Origin: Brasenia schreberi
Taxonomy: Eukaryota > Streptophyta > Magnoliopsida > Nymphaeales > Cabombaceae
NCBI GenBank assembly: GCA_036023115.1
Contig: JAYKKT010000073.1
Coordinates: 11,575,001-11,639,000 of the forward strand
Direction: 5' to 3'
DNA: 64,000 nt
Each line of letters opens with the position of its first letter. Position 1 is the stretch's first letter. The translations under genes and the position numbers were made by a program. The notes beneath the pieces are model-generated. The model saw nothing but the letters and a program-made list of their open reading frames with translations. It was not told the DNA's origin and did not search any database. Shown in pieces: positions 60,809 to 64,000 of the stretch.

Positions 60809-61253
60809 AGATCACTCGAGAAGCAAAGGAGTCAAATCCAACTGCCAGAAGATAGATACCTTGGAGGATGGTGCATAAGAGATCCTCAACTCTCCTTTGC
60901 ATTTAAACACATTAACAGCACTCCCTTCCACAATAGTTCTTTTCAGTTCCAGTCGGGTCGCCGGTTCCTCAACTGTGTGTCTGCCGTGTCAGTTCACCTC
61001 TACGGTGGTCACAGTACATCCAAGTATGAACGTTAAAGGCACGAGCAGATGCTCCACTGCTACAAAGATTATGAGATCCAATATCTAGAGTTTTAAATTT
61101 TTAATATCATTACAAATTTATAAGGGTACCAGGAGAGTTTTAATTTTTAATATCATAAAAAGCGTTCTGGGAGTGAAGGATCTCTCATACAATGGCATGA
61201 TCCCTAAAGATATCTATCTTCTGGAAGTTGGATTTGTCTCGAGTGATCTCAAA
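60806..61253. repeat. Inverted duplication, arms about 85 bp
   Basis: The left arm (about 60806-60890) contains TGAGATCACTCGAGA, CAAATCCAACTGCCAGAAGA and TAGATA. The right arm (about 61170-61253) reads, reverse-complemented, TGAGATCACTCGAGA, CAAATCCAACTTCCAGAAGA, TAGATA and then GAGAGATCC. The left arm carries a small insertion. GGTTCC-rich sequence flanks both arms on the outside, so a composite element is present in inverted orientation. Confidence 0.8.
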
Positions 61254-61254
61254 G

Positions 61255-61600
61255 ACATAGTTGGTTCGGAATCGGTCCACCGGTTAGAATAGAAACCGGA
61301 CCGATCCCGGAACCGACCACAACCAGAACTAGCAAACTGGACTTAGAACCGTGGCGAAATCTAGGGTTTGCCCGGGTTAGGTTACAGTTCCTCCTTCCAT
61401 TGAACCAGAACATATCCAGAACTAGACTTGGCAGTTCAAGCTGTCGGTTTTGTTCCCTTTTATCTTTCCTGAAGAATTTTTTCCTTTAGATATTTGCCAA
61501 ATCTTAACCACAACCGGAACCGAGAGCTATGAACTGGAATTGAAACCGTCGGGGTGGAACCGGACGGATCGGCTACAATTCATGGTTTTGGAACCAATTT
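61255..61600. repeat. GGTTCC-rich dispersed repeat
   Basis: Long run of GGTTCGGAATCGG, GGAACCGACC and ACCGGACGG-type motifs around a weaker core. Outer flank of the right arm of the inverted duplication. Confidence 0.5.
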
Positions 61601-62940
61601 TTATTTAAAAATGAAATGAAGTTCCTGAAATTTACGTGAATTTTTACCTTTATGCTTCTTTTATTCGAAAGCGCAACTTACCATTTGGCTGCACACATAT
61701 GCGTGTGAACTTATACAAGCAGAACCATCAGCACCTCATTCATTTTCCAGCCACACACACACACACACAGATGCTAGCTGCCTAATCTTACCGAACAATC
61801 GGGACATGTCTGTGGGCCTATGGCCTCTCTTTCTGCTATCCTGCATTTTGATACATTCATATTGTAACCCTTTCTGCTATCCATACAATCGGCATATACA
61901 TTCATATTTTTATTCAATTCTTTGAGTATTATCATTTCGCTCCAGAGACAATCAGGAATCATTGAAAGGGAAACTAAAGTGAAGTGGGCAAGGTTTGGAA
62001 AAACAAGGAAAAAGAACAAAAAAAAAGTTCCAAAAGGATGGTAAATGGACCATGCCTGGCAGTGACAAGACTTCCGCCCGACCCGATGAATAGCCCACGA
62101 ATTATTTTGGGGTAGGACCAAAGTATGTGACACTGTCCATGACAACCGTGGGCTAAACCTTTTTCTATTGATTTTCTGAATTTTGGGGACCGCCACTTGA
62201 TGCCATCCTCTTTTTTCCACGAAAGGATCCATGAGCTGGAAACAGAGTTGTTGAATGAAACCATATAGCTGCAAGCCCGTGGCCGTTGTCGTATTACATC
62301 ATAGTGAACAGTTTTCTATCACCTTCTTATGGTTTACTTCTCTATACAGATCTTATGTTTTGCAGTGATCTCTCTTTTAGAATTTCACAGAGAAAAAATG
62401 CACCTTTTTCTTTTTGATATAGACCATCTATATCTTCTTGAATAGCATACTAGTTTACCAACTCCCATCCATCCGTACGTGTATACACACACATAACAAG
62501 ATGTAGCATTTAGATATGTACGCCAGTTCGTGAAGTGGTAAGCCTACAGTGAACACATTGATGAGCAGGTTGCTGAGTTCACCTAGTAGGTATGGTGTAC
62601 AATAAATAGGGCATATCTAAATAAACAAATGAAAACCAATCTGGGACAAGAAGAAAAGAGTTTTTACTCAGCATACAATAAAATAGATCTTGTTTTCGTA
62701 TAACTAAATACTGAATGGCGTAAGTAGAGAATGGCAAATAAGAATATACCAGCCGAGCATAGTGTGAGATGGGTCTTGGTTCAGGTTTTGGTTTTAGAAG
62801 AATTACTTGGATTTGCTTAGGTGCATTGCACCCAAACCTAAGCATTCTCTGAAACAAAGGACACAAAGGCCTTAGAGAACGACCTGTCGGTTTCATGGAT
62901 TCTTAGTAGCCATTTTGGGGATTTTTCAGCAGTTGCGTCA
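61601..62940. other. Intergenic DNA, nothing recognised
   Basis: Contains a (CA)n tract near 61753-61769. Two minus-strand frames (61774-62274 and 62579-62896) exceed 100 codons but have no recognisable motif or splice logic. Confidence 0.3.
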
Positions 62941-62944
62941 TCCC

Positions 62945-63305
62945 TCTTTGCTCGGTCTAAACCACCATATCCATAAGCCAATAAAGACCCATGTAATTGG
63001 GTTAGAGTCTGGATCAGACAACGATGGGGTAAAGCTCTTGAATCAGTGGTAGACCCACTTTGGGACGAGGTGAGACAATAGCCTCACCCGAAATTAAAAA
63101 AATCCTAGGTTCACTGTTGTATATAAAGAAATACAAGTGTTTTATAGACATAAAATACAACGTACCCCTCAACCGAAATACAAGTATACCTCACCCCAAA
63201 AAATCCAGAGTCCACCACGCTCCCAATGCTGGTTTTCTTCGTTCACAAGATTATAGCTTGACCTTGTTGAAGTGACAAACAACTTGAGCCAACCAACAGT
63301 TGGTG
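62945..63305 (-). mobile_element. SINE-like element, family C, split by a MITE
   Basis: The outer pieces match the copy at 41812-41965: TCGGTCTAAACCACC at the left and CTGGTTTTCTTCGTTCA through CCAACCAACAGTTGGT at the right, in the same order. Between them lies the MITE 63044-63222. Confidence 0.5.
63044..63222. mobile_element. hAT-like MITE, sub-family 2, nested in a SINE
   Basis: The left end CAGTGGTAGACCCACTTTGG and the right end AGAGTCCACCACGCT (decayed from CCACTG), with core TATATAAAGAAATACAAG, closely match 51030-51205. Flanks are only partly alike (TCTTGAAT versus CTCCCAAT), so the target duplication is decayed or misjudged. Confidence 0.65.
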
Positions 63306-63326
63306 CATCGATCACACTTTTGAATC

Positions 63327-63330
<4 letters not shown>

Positions 63331-63376
<46 letters not shown>
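63331..63376. repeat. (AT)n microsatellite
   Basis: About 23 AT units. Confidence 0.95.
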
Positions 63377-63379
<3 letters not shown>

Positions 63380-63890
63380 CTCAAAGGTGGGTTGTAGATT
63401 CAATCTAGACCCAATTCGTAATGTTTTAAATATGGGTCGATCATGGATTTATGTCCGGACCTAACTCAAACCTGGGTATTACAAATCTACACAGTTTCTT
63501 TACCTATAGAAATCACCCGGTTTCAACGTAGAAACAGTCCTACCAATAGTTCTAATTGAACAGTGATATAGAAATTCTGTAACATTTTTTCTGTAATGAA
63601 ATTAACCATTCACAACACTTCTGCAAGATCAGATTGATCAAACAAAACGCACATATGTGGGTTTTAGCCAGGGTCAACACGTGGATCAAGCAACTAAAAC
63701 AACCGCTTTAGGCCTTCAAAATTTTTTGACCCAAAATTTTTAGTATTTAGCTTTACGCTTCAACTTGTGTCAGCACTCGTGATTTTAGCTAAAGGACCAC
63801 TATTTTTTCAAAAACATGCCACCAGTAAATTCATGTAAAAATAATAAACAAGTTTTGGTGTAAAGAATATGTAGTTTATTCCACTAGCTG
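63377..63890. other. Intergenic DNA, nothing recognised
   Basis: AT-rich with no gene signal. Confidence 0.35.
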
Positions 63891-63894
63891 TGGA

Positions 63895-64000
63895 TAAGGC
63901 TTTTTTTCTGGTTACAAGAGTAAGCCTAACACATACCACATATGCACCTTTTGAGAGTCGAACTCCCCACTCGTAGCAACAGCGCTGGGCTTACTTTTAG
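63895..64000 (-). mobile_element. tRNA-derived SINE-like element, family A, cut by the window edge
   Basis: Reverse complement: GAGTGGGGAGTTCGACTCTC, GGTGCATATGTGG, TATGTGTTAGGCTTA, TTGTAACC and an A-rich tail. Same order as 26105-26235, in opposite orientation. The 5' end continues past the window. Confidence 0.5.

Noticed and set aside
61774..62896. Two minus-strand frames longer than 100 codons
   Set aside because: No motif, no splice context, composition like surrounding non-coding DNA.

Overview
This window is plant nuclear DNA, almost certainly from a flowering plant. The evidence is intron-rich genes of plant families (apoplastic polyamine oxidase, TMK receptor kinase, UDP-glycosyltransferase, RGG/HABP4 RNA-binding protein, S-adenosylhomocysteine hydrolase), Ty1/copia and RTE-type LINE elements, plant-mobile-domain debris, hAT-like MITEs and long (TA)n/(GA)n tracts. 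I cannot name the species. There are no operons: genes are islands in an AT-rich, repeat-filled background.

Layout. 1-5 kb: remnants of an LTR-type element, with a TATA box inside a palindrome and a 38-bp minisatellite. 5.05-8.72 kb: an intact 10-exon secreted polyamine oxidase on the plus strand (496 aa by conceptual splicing). 10.2-14.8 kb: two RTE LINE copies, one with a perfect 19-bp target-site duplication. 15.4-20 kb: an intact six-exon RGG/HABP4 gene on the minus strand (421 aa). 20-24.5 kb: repeats and a decayed plant-mobile-domain gene. 24.5-26 kb: a near-full-length, frameshifted UDP-glycosyltransferase. 26.5-30 kb: a decayed copia element. 34.4-40.6 kb: a TMK-type LRR receptor kinase pseudogene split by 3.5 kb of copia sequence from the same family, with filler DNA at one junction. 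42 kb: an intact tRNA-Val(CAC). 44.6-47.9 kb: an S-adenosylhomocysteine hydrolase copy whose NAD-binding and C-terminal exons are intact but whose first part is frameshifted and internally deleted. 48-53 kb: microsatellite-bounded MITEs. 53.4-54.3 kb: an unrecognised membrane/amphipathic-helix reading frame with one frame change. 55-64 kb: MITEs, a third LINE, SINE-like repeats and an inverted duplication.

The two clearly intact protein genes (polyamine oxidase and RGG protein) have no evident functional link. The three broken genes (UGT, TMK, SAHH) look like decaying duplicates. The least explained coding signal is the orphan frame at 53.46-54.35 kb. The most informative structural signals are the copia/TMK junction with templated filler, the clean LINE insertion, the microsatellite-capped MITEs and the 60.8/61.25 kb inverted duplication. 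I found no evidence of a previously undescribed gene system.
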